This document shows positions 38,218 through 46,410 of a stretch of 64,000 bases of DNA, piece after piece. The notes under the pieces are model-generated. The model did not search any database, was not told the origin of the DNA, and was given only the letters and a program-made list of their open reading frames with translations. Position numbers and translations under genes: made by a program. The stretch is from Arthrobacter globiformis (GTDB lineage Bacteria; Actinomycetota; Actinomycetes; Actinomycetales; Micrococcaceae): the NCBI RefSeq assembly GCF_030818015.1, contig NZ_JAUSZX010000001.1, positions 3,410,001 through 3,474,000 on the forward strand. The letters run 5' to 3'. The stretch's first letter is position 1. Each line of letters begins with the position of its first letter.

Positions 38218-38305
38218 TAATCGGCATGAGTTAATGGACCTTTAGTGTTGGCATACAAACGGTCCGTATCCGGGACACGCCCTCCCAACAAGTGAAGAGG
38301 TAGTA

Positions 38306-38905
38306 GTGGAAGACAGGAAGCTGCGGATTGCAGCTGTTGGAGATGAACTGCTCGCCGGGCTCGGCGATCCCCGGGCGCTCGGGTGGCTGGGCCGGGTCCT
38401 CGCCCGCACTCCGCAGGACGGCATGACGGTGGAGAGCTTTTCCCTTCCGTGCCCGCAGGAAGGCACCGAGGGCCTGTCGGCGCGCTGGCTCGAGGAGGCC
38501 GGCCGCAGGTTCAGCGATTCTCATGAGAACCGCCTGGTCATCGGGCTCTCCGGCCGGGATATTGAGTTCGGGCTGTCCACCGCCCGGAGCCGGCTCAATC
38601 TCGCCAACATCCTGGATTCGGCCACCCAGAAGAGGCTGGAGGTCTTCGTCGTGGGACCGCCGCCTACACTCGACCCGGTGCAGAACCACCGCCTCGCCGA
38701 GCTGAACACAGCCTTTGCCGACGTGACCACCCGGCGCAAGCACCTCTACGTCGACACGTTTTCACCGCTGCTGAACCATGAGCAGTGGCGCCAGGACCTC
38801 GCAGCCAACGGTGGCTCGCCCGGGCAGGCGGGCTACGGGCTGATGGCATGGCTGGTGCTGCACCGGGGCTGGTTCCAGTGGCTCGGAATGGACACCCCGG
38901 ACTAG
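38306..38905 (+). CDS. SGNH/GDSL-like protein with degenerate catalytic residues
   Basis: A 199-residue protein with an SGNH-hydrolase layout. Block I reads IAAVGDELLAGLGDPRALGW, where the catalytic Ser of GDS is Glu; block III keeps GL(S)GRD; and the C-terminal block SPGQAGYGLMAWLV lacks the usual DxxH catalytic pair. It is therefore probably not an esterase, or uses a different chemistry. The GTG start has GAGG 5 nt upstream. It stands alone between the kgd terminator and the DUF4097/PadR promoter. No export signal is visible. Confidence 0.75.
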   Translation: MEDRKLRIAAVGDELLAGLGDPRALGWLGRVLARTPQDGMTVESFSLPCPQEGTEGLSARWLEEAGRRFSDSHENRLVIGLSGRDIEFGLSTARSRLNLANILDSATQKRLEVFVVGPPPTLDPVQNHRLAELNTAFADVTTRRKHLYVDTFSPLLNHEQWRQDLAANGGSPGQAGYGLMAWLVLHRGWFQWLGMDTPD

Positions 38906-38919
38906 GAAAACCCACTCGC

Positions 38920-38979
38920 GATATATCTTGATCTTACGGCGGCAGCGGACTAGCGTGGCTTCCACGGACACGATATATC
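38920..38979 (+). promoter_or_regulatory. Twin GATATATC sites ahead of the DUF4097-PadR operon
   Basis: The self-complementary 8-mer GATATATC occurs at 38920-38927 and 38972-38979, both inside the identical 10-mer CGATATATCT. The copies start 52 bp apart, close to five helical turns, which suits cooperative binding by a dimeric regulator. The PadR-family gene downstream is the natural candidate. Confidence 0.55.
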
Positions 38980-38995
38980 TCAAGTGGAGGGAATC

Positions 38996-39823
38996 ATGGA
39001 AGAGAATTCCTGGACCGTCACCGGCCCGCAGACCATGGATGTCGACGGCGTCTCGCACCTTAAGGTGGGCATTGTCCGGGGCAGGCTGGACATCGTCACG
39101 CACGACGAGGCCGTTGTCCGCATCGAGGTGTCGGAGGTGCTCGGCGATCCGCTGGCGATCTCCATGACCGGCGGCCGCCTCGAAATCCGCCACCAGCTGC
39201 ACGGACCGCAGGGCTGGTTCAAAAACCTGATGAACTCGGTCAACAACAGCAGCAACAACTCCGTGGTCATCAGCATCGCCGTCCCTGCCGGCGTTGAGGT
39301 CGAGGCGGGCACTGTCAGCGGGGACGGTCTGGTCTCGGGTGTCCACGGACGGACCCGGCTGAGCACCGTCACGGGATCACTGCTGGCCGACGGGACCTCC
39401 GGTGACCTGCACGTCAACACAGTCAGCGGCGAAGTGATCGCCCGCAACCACAGCGGCGTCCTGACGGCCAAGAGCGTCTCCGGCGAGGTCACGGCGTCCG
39501 GCCAGTTCACCAACATCCGGGCCAACACTGTCAGCGGCGACATGAGCTTTGACCTGCACGGCTTCACCCATGACTTCGGTGCGAACTCGGTGTCCGGGGA
39601 CCTGACCGTCCGCGTACCGCACGACGTCGGCGTGGACATCGTGGCCCAGTCAGCCAGCGGGCCTGTGGTCATCGACGACCGGAAGTACGGCCACCCCGGC
39701 GGCAAGGTACAGACCATCTCGGGCCCGGACGCCAAACTCATGCTGGTCCGGACCAATTCGGTGTCCGGGAAGACGTCCATCTTCCACGGCCAGGCGCCAG
39801 CCACCGCGGAACAGGCGCTCTGA
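38996..39823 (+). CDS. DUF4097 beta-strand repeat protein
   Basis: A 275-residue protein whose middle and C-terminal parts are a ladder of short beta repeats with TVSGD, SVSGEV and SVSGDL turns, typical of the DUF4097 (LiaG-like) right-handed helix. No signal peptide or membrane segment is seen, so it is probably cytosolic or membrane-associated through a partner. GGAGGGA stands just before the ATG at 38996; the in-frame GTG at 38984 is less likely. The gene is coupled to a PadR regulator by a 1-nt overlap. LiaG-type proteins are often linked to envelope stress, but no such link can be shown here. Confidence 0.87.
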   Translation: MEENSWTVTGPQTMDVDGVSHLKVGIVRGRLDIVTHDEAVVRIEVSEVLGDPLAISMTGGRLEIRHQLHGPQGWFKNLMNSVNNSSNNSVVISIAVPAGVEVEAGTVSGDGLVSGVHGRTRLSTVTGSLLADGTSGDLHVNTVSGEVIARNHSGVLTAKSVSGEVTASGQFTNIRANTVSGDMSFDLHGFTHDFGANSVSGDLTVRVPHDVGVDIVAQSASGPVVIDDRKYGHPGGKVQTISGPDAKLMLVRTNSVSGKTSIFHGQAPATAEQAL

Positions 39824-40428
39824 TGCCTCCCGTCTTTGCCCACGGCGCCCTCCGGCTCTATCTGCTGGCACTCCTCGAGGCAGGCCCGAAGCACGGGTAT
39901 GAACTCATCAAGGCGCTCAGCGACCGGTTCGGCGGCACCTACTCTCCCAGCGCAGGCACCATCTATCCGCGCCTCGGCAAGCTTGAGGAGGAAGGCCTGG
40001 TGGCCACGGAATCCCAGGGGCGCCGCACCAACTACCGCATCACCGCGGCGGGCCTGGCTGAACTGGACAGCCGGCGCGAGGAGCTGAAGACCGTGGAGAA
40101 CGACATTGCGGCGTCCGTCCGCCGGCTCGCCGATGACCTCCGAGCCGACATCCGCAGCAACATGCGCGGACTGCGGGCGGACCTGGCGGCCACAGCGGAA
40201 GCGGCACGCACCGCTGCCAGGTCGGCGGACCTGGCCGGCCAGGGCCGCTACACCGCCGAGGGGCAGCGCATGCTAAAGGAAGCGGAGATGCTCCTGCAGG
40301 CGTTCCGCGATGACATCCGCGCCGAGCTTCGACTGCAAACCAGCGCCCGGCCCATGACACCCGTGGCCCTGGAAACGGTGCGGACCGTCCTGGACCAGGC
40401 CCGGGTCTCGATCCGCAACTCACTGTAG
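39823..40428 (+). CDS. PadR-family transcriptional regulator
   Basis: A 201-residue regulator with an N-terminal winged helix (LYLLALLEAGPKHGYELIKA, then SPSAGTIYPRLGKLEEEGLV) and a long charged C-terminal helical region (about 90-200) likely to form the dimer coiled coil. The ATG overlaps the DUF4097 stop (TGATG). PadR proteins usually repress their own operon and release DNA on ligand binding; the GATATATC pair at 38920-38979 is the probable operator. No ligand can be named. Confidence 0.9.
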   Translation: MPPVFAHGALRLYLLALLEAGPKHGYELIKALSDRFGGTYSPSAGTIYPRLGKLEEEGLVATESQGRRTNYRITAAGLAELDSRREELKTVENDIAASVRRLADDLRADIRSNMRGLRADLAATAEAARTAARSADLAGQGRYTAEGQRMLKEAEMLLQAFRDDIRAELRLQTSARPMTPVALETVRTVLDQARVSIRNSL

Positions 40429-40556
40429 CCGCTACTGGGCACCGGCAGCCGCGGCGTCTCCCTGCGCCCCCGCACCGCTCCCGGTTCGCGGCCTGTCCCC
40501 TGATATGGGAGACTGGAGGGCAACTCTTTTGGGTAACGAAATTAAGGAGGCCAGCT

Positions 40557-40631
40557 ATGAGCAAACGTGCACGTAAGCGTCGTGACCGTAAGCGTGGCGG
40601 CGCGAACCACGGGAAGCGCCCCAACACCTAA
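40557..40631 (+). CDS. 50S ribosomal protein bL37 (24 residues)
   Basis: A tiny ORF, MSKRARKRRDRKRGGANHGK plus RPNT, that matches the very short basic ribosomal protein bL37 found in actinobacterial large subunits. AAGGAGG stands 7 nt before the ATG, the strongest ribosome binding site in the window, as expected for a ribosomal protein. It is followed by a 24-bp perfect terminator stem. Too short for most gene callers. Confidence 0.93.
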   Translation: MSKRARKRRDRKRGGANHGKRPNT

Positions 40632-40650
40632 GCCACGGCTTGAACCGAAG

Positions 40651-40703
40651 CTTAAACGCGATGCCCCCGCTACCAGCAAGGTAGCGGGGGCATCGCGTTT
40701 AAG
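40651..40703. terminator. Bidirectional terminator between bL37 and rsrA
   Basis: A perfect 24-bp inverted repeat (40651-40674 and 40680-40703) with a 5-nt loop. Both ends are AT-rich (CTTAAA and TTTAAG), so it can end bL37 transcripts on the plus strand and the sigR-rsrA transcript on the minus strand. Confidence 0.92.
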
Positions 40704-40715
40704 TCAGGAAACCCG

Positions 40716-40976
40716 TCAGGCGTCCACCGGCCGGATGGTGTGGATCCGTTCCAGAATCGCGTTCTTAAGGTTTTCCGGCGCCGCCTCGGTACAGGAACGC
40801 TTCACTACTTTCCGGATGACGCACTCAAGATCGTACTGCTGGGCGCATTCCGGACACTCATCGAGGTGGTGCTTGATCTCCGCAAGGTCGCTGCGGGTCA
40901 AAGCTCCGTCCAGATACTCGTAGATGCGCTGCATCCTTGTGTCATCGCAATCGCCCAATCCCTGGCAGTCGCTCAT
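40716..40976 (-). CDS. rsrA: Zinc-binding anti-sigma factor RsrA
   Basis: An 86-residue ZAS-family anti-sigma factor. The metal motif is [12 protein letters not shown] (HxxxCxxC), with further cysteines at SDCQ, GDCDD, LECV and RSC. Under thiol oxidation these form disulfides, zinc is lost and SigR is released; in mycothiol users mycothiol helps reset the switch. The ATG overlaps the sigR stop by 4 nt, matching the fixed stoichiometry wanted for a sigma/anti-sigma pair. Confidence 0.93.
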   Translation of the reverse strand: MSDCQGLGDCDDTRMQRIYEYLDGALTRSDLAEIKHHLDECPECAQQYDLECVIRKVVKRSCTEAAPENLKNAILERIHTIRPVDA

Positions 40977-41701
40977 TTCGCGTTCTCCTGTTTCTTGCTT
41001 TCCGTTGCCGCCGTGGCGTCTGCAGCAGCCTTGAATCCCCGGTCGGCGGCGTAGTCCGCCAGCATGTCCCGCAGCATCTTCCGGCCCCGGTGGAGCCGGG
41101 ACATCACAGTGCCGATGGGGGTGTTCATGATGTCCGAAATTTCCTTGTACGCGAAGCCCTCGACGTCGGCGAAGTACACGGCCAGCCGGAACTCCTCCGG
41201 GATGGCCTGCAGGGCCCGCTTGACGTCCGAATCCGGCAGGTGGTCCAAAGCCTCGGCCTCCGCGGACCGCAGACCGCTGGAAGTGTGGGACTCGGCACGG
41301 GCAAGCTGCCAGTCCTCGATGGTGTCCGAATTGGACTGCAGGGGTTCCCGCTGCCGCTTCCGGTACAGGTTGATGTAGGTGTTCGTCAGGATCCGGTACA
41401 GCCAGGCCTTCAGGTTGGTGCCCGGCTTGTACTGATGGAACGCCGAGAACGCCTTGGTATACGCCTCCTGCACGAGGTCCTCGGCATCGGCCGGGTTCCG
41501 CGCCATGCGCATGGCCGCCGAATACAGCTGGTCCACGTACTGCATGGCGTCGCGCTCAAACCGGGCCCGGCGCGCTTCGGCGCTCTCCGAGCCGACGTCG
41601 ATATCCTCTGCCGCTTCAGCGGCGGGTGACGTGCCATTCTCCGGGATGCCGTTGGCGGCGTCCTCCTGTGCGGCCTGTACGGCCGGATCCACGGTGCTCA
41701 T
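40973..41701 (-). CDS. sigR: ECF sigma factor SigR (SigH-like, thiol stress)
   Basis: A 242-residue group IV sigma factor. Region 2 includes [22 protein letters not shown] and [15 protein letters not shown], and region 4 has LPEEFR-like [20 protein letters not shown] followed by [18 protein letters not shown]. With RsrA downstream it is the oxidative and thiol-stress sigma factor. The start is set at ATG 41701 (MSTVDPAVQ). The frame remains open upstream, and ATG 41842 would add 47 residues ([15 protein letters not shown]). Streptomyces SigR also has a longer, unstable isoform from an upstream start. A GGAAT-N18-GTT promoter at 42071-42046 points to autoactivation. Confidence 0.93.
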   Translation of the reverse strand: MSTVDPAVQAAQEDAANGIPENGTSPAAEAAEDIDVGSESAEARRARFERDAMQYVDQLYSAAMRMARNPADAEDLVQEAYTKAFSAFHQYKPGTNLKAWLYRILTNTYINLYRKRQREPLQSNSDTIEDWQLARAESHTSSGLRSAEAEALDHLPDSDVKRALQAIPEEFRLAVYFADVEGFAYKEISDIMNTPIGTVMSRLHRGRKMLRDMLADYAADRGFKAAADATAATESKKQENAK

Positions 41702-42138
41702 TGCCTTCAAGTCTACTTTGATCGGCGCCGGCCGCCCCTGACGACGTGCCGTACCGGAGTCCGGGCCGGGGAAGCCGTCCTGGCCCGGGAAGGCACTCCC
41801 TGCCTCAAGCGCGTCGGTTTCCGGCACCACAAACGGCCGCATCCTGGCGGGACTTCGCACCCCCACAGCTTCCTTCACCAAAGTCAATGCTCCATCTCCA
41901 CTCCGCCTATTAGGACACGCTTGATAAGACCCGCGTTCGTGCGGCTGTCCGTGCTCTTGCCGGTTCCGGCCATCCCCCAGCCGCCGCCAAACACCGGAAA
42001 CCGTGCAGGACGCCCCCTGCAGACTGCTTCCGGCCTGAAGTGCACAACGACGCGCGGTGGGCAAATATTCCGCAAAAGTGCAAGACTAGAACCGACTCCG
42101 CCGCGGCCACCGCGGCTCGGCCATCCAGGAGGAAATTC
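41702..42138. other. Intergenic region between sigR and doxX
   Basis: This 437-bp region carries the sigR promoter and a leader of about 340 nt on the minus strand, in frame and open throughout, and the doxX promoter on the plus strand (TAGAAC near 42087 is a weak -10 candidate). A 3-codon ORF (MEH) lies at about 41885-41896 on the minus strand. No separate gene is supported. Confidence 0.5.
42046..42071 (-). promoter_or_regulatory. SigR-type promoter (GGAAT-N18-GTT) of sigR-rsrA
   Basis: On the minus strand GGAAT (42071-42067) and GTT (42048-42046) are separated by exactly 18 nt. That is the published consensus for SigR/SigH-dependent promoters in actinobacteria. It lies about 345 nt upstream of the sigR ATG and upstream of the candidate long-form start at 41842. 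Confidence 0.82.
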
Positions 42139-42708
42139 ATGTCCTTTGCCCGCTTTTTTGCCCGGCCGATGCTGGCCTCAAGTTTCATCCTCGCCGGAAC
42201 GGACAAGCTCAGGAATGCGGACGACACCGCGCAGCAACTGTCGCCCCTCCTGCGCCGCGCCTCTGAGGCCCTGCCGTTCCAGACGAACGAAAAGGTGCTG
42301 GCACGGATCATCGGCGGAACGCAGGTGGGTGCCGGCGTACTCTTCGCGCTCGGCAAATCTGCGCGCCTGGCGGCCTCGGTGCTGGCCGTCATCTCGGCAC
42401 TGAACGCCTTCGTTGAATGGCGCAGCGCCGACATCAGCAGCAGGGAGGGCCGGGACGCCCGCCGCAACCAGCTGCTCAAGAACATCACCCTCACCGGCGG
42501 TGTGCTGCTCGCCTCAGTGGACACAGCCGGCAAACCGAGCCTGGCCTGGCGCGCAGAGCACCTCGCTGCCGACGCGCGGAAGACCGCGAGCCACCTCGCC
42601 GCCGACGCACGCAAGACCACCGGAAAGAAGCTGCACAGTGCCGACAAGGCGGTCCGCAAGGCCGACAAGGCAGTCCGCAAGGCTGTTGACCACGCGGTGG
42701 GGGCATAA
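42139..42708 (+). CDS. DoxX family membrane protein with Lys-rich tail
   Basis: A 189-residue DoxX-family protein with about four hydrophobic segments in the first 125 residues (ARFFARPMLASSFILAGTDK, GGTQVGAGVLFALGKSARLA). The last 60 residues are a basic repeat tail: LAADARKTASHLAADARKTT and ADKAVRKADKAVRKAVDH. AGGAGG stands before the ATG. DoxX proteins are linked to redox and superoxide defence in mycobacteria, which would suit the divergent sigR locus. The tail may bind nucleic acid or phospholipid head groups; this is speculation. Confidence 0.88.
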   Translation: MSFARFFARPMLASSFILAGTDKLRNADDTAQQLSPLLRRASEALPFQTNEKVLARIIGGTQVGAGVLFALGKSARLAASVLAVISALNAFVEWRSADISSREGRDARRNQLLKNITLTGGVLLASVDTAGKPSLAWRAEHLAADARKTASHLAADARKTTGKKLHSADKAVRKADKAVRKAVDHAVGA

Positions 42709-42714
42709 GCGGGA

Positions 42715-44106
42715 ATGTCAGCATCACCCATGGGCGCGTCCGCTGAAGACTCCGGCGCTGCTCCGCACTGGCCCGCGCCGTTTGCGGAGCAGCCGGTTGA
42801 CGCCACCGTCCGCGTGCCGGGCTCAAAGTCGCTGACCAACAGGTACCTGGTGCTCGCCGCCCTGGCCGACGGGCCGTCCCGGCTCCGGGCACCGCTGCAT
42901 TCCCGCGACTCAGCGCTGATGATCGCAGCCCTGCGCCAGCTGGGCGCGGACATCCGGGAGGTGCCGGGCGACGGCGCCTTCGGCCCGGACCTGGAGGTGA
43001 CGCCGATTCCGGCCAACTCCGGCGGTGCCGACGCCGCCATCGACTGCGGCCTTGCCGGAACCGTCATGAGGTTTGTCCCGCCGCTGGCGGCACTCCGCAG
43101 CGGCGCCACCATTTTCGACGGCGATCCCCATGCCCGGGAGCGTCCGATGGGGACCATCATCGAGGCCCTTGCAGGCCTCGGCGTAACCGTCAGCGGAGAG
43201 GACGGCGGACTGCCAGCTTCGCTGCCGTTCCGTGTTGAAGGCACGGGGCAGGTCCGCGGCGGGCACCTCGTCATTGACGCCAGCGCGTCCTCCCAGTTCG
43301 TCTCCGCCCTGCTGCTGGTGGGGGCACGATTCACGGACGGCCTGCATCTGGAACACTCCGGCAGCACCGTTCCGAGCCTTGACCACATCAACATGACCGT
43401 TGCCGTGCTGCGCGGGGCGGGCGTAGCGGTGGATGACTCCAAGCCCAACCACTGGATTGTCAGCCCCGGCCCGATCCGTGCGTTCGACCAGCGTATCGAA
43501 CAGGACCTGTCCAACGCCGGCCCGTTCCTGGCTGCTGCACTGGCGACAGGCGGCACAGTGCGGATTCCGGACTGGCCCGAGCGCACCACGCAGGTGGGCG
43601 ACATGTGGCGCAGCATCCTCAGTGACATGGGGGCAGCGGTCACCCTGCAGGACGGAACCCTGACGGTGACCGGCGGCAGTGAAATCAAAGGCGCGGACTT
43701 CGCCGAAACCAGCGAACTGGCACCTACCGTCGCCGCGCTGTGCGCGCTGGCCTCGGGCCCCTCGCGACTGAGCGGCATTGCCCATCTCCGGGGACACGAG
43801 ACGGACCGGCTCGCCGCGCTGGTCACGGAGATCAACCGCCTCGGCGGCGATGCCGAGGAAACCGCCGACGGACTCATCATCCGGCCCTCGGAACTGCACG
43901 CCGGCGTCGTGCACAGCTATGCCGACCACCGGATGGCCACGGCCGGAGCCATTCTCGGCCTGGCGGTCAGGGGTGTGGAAGTGCAGGACATCGCCACGAC
44001 GTCCAAGACCATGCCGGACTTCCCCAAGCTGTGGGCGGACATGCTCGGCCAGCGGATCGGCGCAGTGACCAACACCGCGGGGACCACCGGTGGCACGCAG
44101 CACTGA
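42715..44106 (+). CDS. aroA: 3-phosphoshikimate 1-carboxyvinyltransferase (EPSP synthase)
   Basis: Joins shikimate-3-phosphate and PEP in the shikimate pathway. The 463-residue protein shows VPGSKSLTNRYLVLAALADG at the first substrate site, CGLAGTVMRFVPPLAALRSG at the PEP/glyphosate site, and RGHETDRLAALVTEINRLGG, SYADHRMATAGAILGL near the C-terminus. The LAGTVMRF loop (rather than the NAGTAMR of class I) is typical of actinobacteria. It starts 6 nt after doxX and overlaps rsgA by 17 nt, so doxX-aroA-rsgA are probably cotranscribed. Confidence 0.97.
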   Translation: MSASPMGASAEDSGAAPHWPAPFAEQPVDATVRVPGSKSLTNRYLVLAALADGPSRLRAPLHSRDSALMIAALRQLGADIREVPGDGAFGPDLEVTPIPANSGGADAAIDCGLAGTVMRFVPPLAALRSGATIFDGDPHARERPMGTIIEALAGLGVTVSGEDGGLPASLPFRVEGTGQVRGGHLVIDASASSQFVSALLLVGARFTDGLHLEHSGSTVPSLDHINMTVAVLRGAGVAVDDSKPNHWIVSPGPIRAFDQRIEQDLSNAGPFLAAALATGGTVRIPDWPERTTQVGDMWRSILSDMGAAVTLQDGTLTVTGGSEIKGADFAETSELAPTVAALCALASGPSRLSGIAHLRGHETDRLAALVTEINRLGGDAEETADGLIIRPSELHAGVVHSYADHRMATAGAILGLAVRGVEVQDIATTSKTMPDFPKLWADMLGQRIGAVTNTAGTTGGTQH

Positions 44107-45205
44107 TTCCTGGGACGAATCCGACGTCCGGATCCGGCCGAACAAGAAAGGTTCCCGGCCCCGGACGAAGGACCGCCCCAGCCACGAGGACGCCGTCACC
44201 GGACGGATCATCACTGTTGACCGGGGGCGTTACACAGCAGTCGTAGGCGAGGACTCCGGCCACGAGCGGACGGTCATCGCCGCCCGGGCCCGGGAACTGC
44301 GCCGCTCCCCCGTGGTGGCCGGCGACTTCGTGTCCCTCGTGGGCGACGTGTCCGGCGCGCCGGACACCCTCGCCCGGCTCGTGAAAATCCAGGACCGCAA
44401 GACCCTGCTGCGCCGCAGCGCCGACGACACCGACCCGGTGGAACGCGCTGTTGTTGCCAACGCGGACCAGTTGGTGGTGGTGGTCGCTGCCGCCAACCCG
44501 GAACCCCGTACCGGCTTCATCGACCGGGCGCTGGTGGCAGCCTACGACGCCGGGATCGAACCACTGCTGCTGGTCACCAAAGCGGACGTCAAAGACCCCA
44601 CCGAACTACTGGACAACTACCGCCACCTCGACTTTCCGGTCATCATCAGCCGCACGGCTGACTCGGAAGCATCCGGCATCGACGCCCGGTCCGACGACGG
44701 CCTCTCCGCCCGGCTCGACGTTGCCGCCGTGTCCGAACTCCGCGCCCACCTGGACGGCAAGGTGACCGTGATGCTGGGGCATTCGGGCGTCGGCAAATCC
44801 ACCATGGTGAACGCGCTGACCGGGGCCGAACGTGCCACCGGCGGCGTCAACGCCGTGACGGGCCGCGGGCGGCACACCTCGTCGTCGGCCCTCGCCCTCA
44901 GGCTTGCTGACGCCCCGGCGGGGAGCTGGATCATCGACACGCCGGGCATCCGCTCGTTCGGGCTGGCCCACGTCGACCCGGACCGTATCCTGCACTCCTT
45001 CCCCGACCTTGAGCCGGGCACCGAGGCCTGCGAACGCGGCTGCAAGCACGACGCCACTGCCGTCAACTGCGGTGTGGACGCGTGGGTTGCGGCCGGTCAT
45101 GCCGGCCCAACGGGAGCAGCCAGGCTCGCGTCCCTGCGCCGCCTGCTGGGCACCGACCCGCGCATGGAGGCCCAGGAAACCAAGGAACTCGGCAGCGTCG
45201 GTTAG
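44090..45205 (+). CDS. rsgA: Ribosome small subunit-dependent GTPase RsgA
   Basis: A circularly permuted GTPase that checks late 30S assembly. Order in the 371 residues: OB-fold (about 35-110), then G4 LLVTKADV, G1 GHSGVGKSTMVNAL and G3 DTPGIRSFGL, in the permuted order typical of the YlqF/RsgA family. A C-terminal zinc region follows, with CERGCKHDATAVNCGV. The GTG start overlaps aroA by 17 nt. The aroA-rsgA linkage is usual in actinobacteria. Confidence 0.96.
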   Translation: MARSTDSWDESDVRIRPNKKGSRPRTKDRPSHEDAVTGRIITVDRGRYTAVVGEDSGHERTVIAARARELRRSPVVAGDFVSLVGDVSGAPDTLARLVKIQDRKTLLRRSADDTDPVERAVVANADQLVVVVAAANPEPRTGFIDRALVAAYDAGIEPLLLVTKADVKDPTELLDNYRHLDFPVIISRTADSEASGIDARSDDGLSARLDVAAVSELRAHLDGKVTVMLGHSGVGKSTMVNALTGAERATGGVNAVTGRGRHTSSSALALRLADAPAGSWIIDTPGIRSFGLAHVDPDRILHSFPDLEPGTEACERGCKHDATAVNCGVDAWVAAGHAGPTGAARLASLRRLLGTDPRMEAQETKELGSVG

Positions 45206-45271
45206 CCTTCCCCGGCGCAGCCCGGCGGCTGCCTCCCCGCCCCGCAGGGCCTTTGAGGGTAGTTTGGAACC

Positions 45272-46084
45272 ATGACCCAACCCGCTTCAACGTACAACGA
45301 TGACCTGCGTCTGGCCCATGTGCTGGCCGATTCCGTGGACGACCAGACCATGAGCCGGTTCAAGGCGCTGGACCTCCAGATCGAGACGAAGCCAGATCTG
45401 ACGCCGGTCACCGATGCGGACAAGGCCGCCGAGGAGTCCATCCGCGGCCAGCTGTCCCGCTCCCGTCCCCGCGATGCCGTGCTCGGTGAGGAGTTCGGAA
45501 GCTCCGGCCACGGTTCCCGCCGCTGGATCATCGACCCCATCGACGGCACCAAGAATTTTGTTCGCGGGGTGCCGGTTTGGGCCACGCTGATCGCCCTCGT
45601 CGACGAGGGCGAACCCGTCGTGGGCGTGGTCAGCGCCCCTGCGCTCGGCAAGCGCTGGTGGGCCGCCAAAGGCGCCGGCGCCTACTCGGGCCGTTCCCTG
45701 GCCGCCGCCACGAGGCTCAAGGTATCCAACGTTTCCAGCCTCGCCGACGCCTCGCTGTCCTACTCCAGCCTCGGCGGCTGGAAGGACCGCGGCAACCTCG
45801 ATGAGTTCCTCCAGCTCACCCAGGAGGTGTGGCGCACCCGCGCTTTCGGCGATTTCTGGTCCTACTGCATGGTGGCAGAAGGCGCGGTGGACATCGCCTG
45901 CGAACCGGAACTGAACCTCTATGACATGGCGGCACTGGTGCCGATCGTGACGGAGGCAGGCGGCCGTTTCACCTCCCTCGAAGGCACCGACGGCCCGTTC
46001 GGCGGCAACGCCTTGGCGACCAATTCGATCCTGCACTCGGAAGTCCTGAAGCGCCTGAACCCGCAGCTGGACGACCTGCTCTAG
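45272..46084 (+). CDS. hisN: Histidinol-phosphatase (inositol monophosphatase fold, HisN)
   Basis: A 270-residue FIG/IMPase-superfamily phosphatase. Metal and catalytic motifs are [24 protein letters not shown] (DPxDGTxNF) and the C-terminal [15 protein letters not shown]. In actinobacteria this branch, located near aroA/rsgA, supplies histidinol-phosphatase for histidine synthesis. The substrate is inferred from that context, since inositol monophosphatases look alike. The ATG lies exactly 6 nt after TAGTTT (45260-45265), so the mRNA is probably leaderless. Confidence 0.88.
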   Translation: MTQPASTYNDDLRLAHVLADSVDDQTMSRFKALDLQIETKPDLTPVTDADKAAEESIRGQLSRSRPRDAVLGEEFGSSGHGSRRWIIDPIDGTKNFVRGVPVWATLIALVDEGEPVVGVVSAPALGKRWWAAKGAGAYSGRSLAAATRLKVSNVSSLADASLSYSSLGGWKDRGNLDEFLQLTQEVWRTRAFGDFWSYCMVAEGAVDIACEPELNLYDMAALVPIVTEAGGRFTSLEGTDGPFGGNALATNSILHSEVLKRLNPQLDDLL

Positions 46085-46121
46085 GTGCCCTCTCCTGCCC
46101 CGGCGCCCTAGCGCTGAATAT

Positions 46122-46166
46122 AACGACGGCGGGCGCCCCCTTTTGGTGGCGTCCGCCGTCGTTTAT
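46122..46166 (+). terminator. Terminator after hisN
   Basis: A 16-bp stem (46122-46137 and 46148-46163) with one G-T pair and a 10-nt loop, ending GTCGTTTAT. It closes the hisN transcript before the riboswitch region. Confidence 0.87.
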
Positions 46167-46257
46167 GCGGCCGAATGCCCGATATCCGGGCCGCGTAATA
46201 ATCCGCTTAACATTCCTGATTGGCTTTTTCATCGCCCGTCCGGATGTCCTAGTCTCG

Positions 46258-46392
46258 TAACAGGTCACGAGTGCCAGCGCTAAACCCCGGTTAGCTGGCC
46301 GGCAACCCTCCATTCGCGGTGGGGTGCCCCGGGTGACGACCAGGCCGATCCGGAACGGACCCGGCAAGCGCGGATCCCCGTCACACGGGGTC
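46258..46392 (+). promoter_or_regulatory. SAM-IV-type riboswitch
   Basis: The leader contains the conserved actinobacterial SAM-IV core: GGTCACGAGTGCCAGCGCTA from 46263, then CCCCGG...CTGGCCGGCAACCC, the GGTGGGGTGCCCCGGGTGACGACC block that closes P1 (46263-46266 with 46338-46341), and the 3' pseudoknot part CCCGGCAAGCGCGG (about 46360-46373). A -10-like TAGTCT at 46250-46255 would start RNA right at the aptamer. Downstream a 6-bp C/G hairpin (46376-46390) followed by TCCTTTCT may be the expression platform. SAM binding should lower expression of the next gene. Confidence 0.88.
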
Positions 46393-46410
46393 CTTTCTCA
46401 GTGAGGTCCC

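Noticed and set aside
41702..42064. Full-length open frame upstream of sigR as the true start
   Set aside because: The outermost part overlaps the SigR-type promoter itself and reads as unlikely protein; only the shorter extension from 41842 is kept as a possibility.
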